NCBI GenBank assembly: GCA_029245725.1
Contig: JAQWOT010000148.1
Location: 1-50,917 of the forward strand
Length of the DNA stretch: 50,917 nt
Origin: SAR324 cluster bacterium
GTDB taxonomy: Bacteria > SAR324 > NAC60-12
Direction: 5' to 3'
Part shown: one piece after another, positions 50,143 through 50,917 of the stretch
Layout of the letters: every line of letters starts with the position of its first letter
Position numbering within the stretch: the first letter of the stretch is position 1
Notes under the pieces: generated by a model
The model's input: only the letters and a program-made list of their open reading frames with translations
What the model was told of the DNA's origin: nothing
Database searches by the model: none
Made by a program: the position numbers and the translations under genes

Positions 50143-50917
50143 GTAAGCTAGCTCTGCGCTGATTTCTGTATTCTCTCTGGCTTGGATTCTAGGGTAAACC
50201 TCATTGATCACTCTCTGATAATGCGACTCCATATCAATTTCCGCCCAGACCAAGTCCAGAATCTTCAGATAGGAGATCTCACGTTCTGCACTAAGGTCAG
50301 AGATGTTCTCTTCGTAATGGTACTGCAATGTACGAGGTTTGTTCGCTGCGTGAGAATCACACATGGCCGCAAACAGATCAGCAGACAGCCAGCTGATTCC
50401 TACCAATTCTCCACGCAGAGTAAACTGTGAGGACGGTTGCTTATTGATGTATCGAATTCTTCCAAGCTCTAGCAACTCTCCCTTGCCATTCCTGGGCTCT
50501 CCATAGATCCAAACCTCATCCTTCGAATTTGTCTGGCCTGAGGTCAGCACCGTATCCGGCTGACCTGATTCCAACAACAACTCCAGAGCTCGGCGCTCGT
50601 AGATCAAATCGGATTCCAACAACAGAAAATCCTCTTGGACTTGACCCTTCATCATAGCCAGGGACTCCATACTGCCCGTCGAAGCATACTGTAGGTTATG
50701 CACGAAATCGAGGTGGGCTCCTCTCAACTGTTCTCGTAGTCGACTTTCCAACATCTGATGCTGAAAACCAGTGACTACGAAGAACTTGGTAATTCCAGAG
50801 GAACTCAGCAACTGAATGGATCGCTCCAGTAACCCAGATCCTTGAATTTCCAGGAGTCCTTTGGGAACTTCGCCGATCACGCTACGCAGGCGCAGACCAA
50901 GTCCAGCTGCCAGGATG
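50137..50917 (-). CDS. Nucleotidyltransferase, 5' end beyond the window (phosphocholine/aminoalkyl-phosphonate cytidylyltransferase-like)
   Basis: The frame is open to the right edge of the window, so the start is not seen. GTG 50880 is not the start, because the codons before it encode the NTP-transferase signature ILAAGLGLRLRSVIGEVPKG (AAGxGxRL...PK). Later features are the VVTGFQHQMLE strand, NLQYASTGSMESLAMM and the metal-binding LLLESDLIYE (E-S-D in place of the usual GD). About 260 codons are visible. The pattern fits LicC/PntC-type cytidylyltransferases that activate phosphocholine, phosphoethanolamine or aminoethylphosphonate. The nearby CDP-alcohol phosphotransferase could use its product. 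Confidence 0.82.
   Translation of the reverse strand, partial: ILAAGLGLRLRSVIGEVPKGLLEIQGSGLLERSIQLLSSSGITKFFVVTGFQHQMLESRLREQLRGAHLDFVHNLQYASTGSMESLAMMKGQVQEDFLLLESDLIYERRALELLLESGQPDTVLTSGQTNSKDEVWIYGEPRNGKGELLELGRIRYINKQPSSQFTLRGELVGISWLSADLFAAMCDSHAANKPRTLQYHYEENISDLSAEREISYLKILDLVWAEIDMESHYQRVINEVYPRIQARENTEISAELAYS

Noticed and set aside
50137-50880. GTG 50880 as the start of the nucleotidyltransferase
   Set aside because: The codons upstream to the window edge encode the nucleotide-binding signature (LAAGLGLRL), so the protein clearly begins outside the window.

Overview
The window looks like chromosome from a free-living, Gram-negative, probably marine bacterium. It has lipoproteins, outer-membrane and periplasmic proteins, TRAP and ABC solute uptake, Tat and Sec signals, and no sign of a plasmid or phage. 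The lineage is uncertain. The mix of TRAP transport, many small-molecule uptake genes and a Sia-type phospho-signalling operon would fit a SAR324-like or other proteobacterial heterotroph, but that is inference only. I recognised no rRNA, tRNA, CRISPR array or intact insertion sequence.

Layout, left to right. (1) 1-2.1 kb: the tail of an RCC1-repeat protein and its terminator, then a stretch of gene debris: a decayed copy of the 3' end of thiP, a PAS-domain stub and an unrecognised remnant. (2) 2.1-5.1 kb: a TPP-riboswitch-controlled thiB-thiP thiamine uptake operon with no thiQ beside it. (3) 5.2-6.9 kb: two tandem voltage-gated-type K+ channel paralogues, the second with a changed selectivity filter. 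(4) 7.0-9.3 kb: a LacI-family repressor gene with an in-frame stop in its DNA-binding domain, paired operators in front of it, then an AEC-type carrier. (5) 9.4-13.6 kb: a DsrE-like periplasmic protein, then a detoxification-like group: Bcr/CflA efflux, a fluoroacetate-dehalogenase-like hydrolase, a glutathione S-transferase and an SMR pump. (6) 13.6-23.2 kb: an AT-rich catabolic island with a GntR/FadR regulator, an HpcH/HpaI aldolase, a complete ribose-type ABC importer with two different permeases, a Gfo/Idh/MocA dehydrogenase, an SMP-30 lactonase and a D-2-hydroxyacid dehydrogenase. Together these would import a sugar or sugar acid, oxidise it, open the lactone and split the keto-acid. (7) 23.3-25.6 kb: an Sco-like thioredoxin-fold protein and a chemoreceptor. 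(8) 25.8-30.8 kb: an unrecognised secreted protein and an MMPL/RND exporter with a LolA-fold partner and an outer-membrane protein, probably an envelope lipid export system. (9) 31.1-36.8 kb: a TRAP dicarboxylate-type transporter, an amidase and a YHYH lipoprotein.

(10) 36.9-44.2 kb, minus strand, is the most interesting part. It is a compact six-gene operon: a 7TM-DISM/PP2C phosphatase (SiaA-like), a SiaB-like kinase, a SiaC-like phosphoprotein, a class III nucleotide cyclase, a metallo-beta-lactamase-fold lipoprotein and a second 7TM-DISM/PP2C phosphatase. In Pseudomonas the equivalent SiaABC module controls a diguanylate cyclase (SiaD). Here the output position is taken by a class III, probably adenylate, cyclase, and the receptor phosphatase is duplicated.

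(11) 44.4-50.9 kb: a GYD-domain protein, a PhoX/DUF839 Tat-exported phosphatase, a pentapeptide-repeat protein, and a polar-headgroup locus made of a eukaryote-like CDP-alcohol phosphotransferase, an LTA-synthase-type sulfatase-fold transferase and a nucleotidyltransferase that runs off the right edge.
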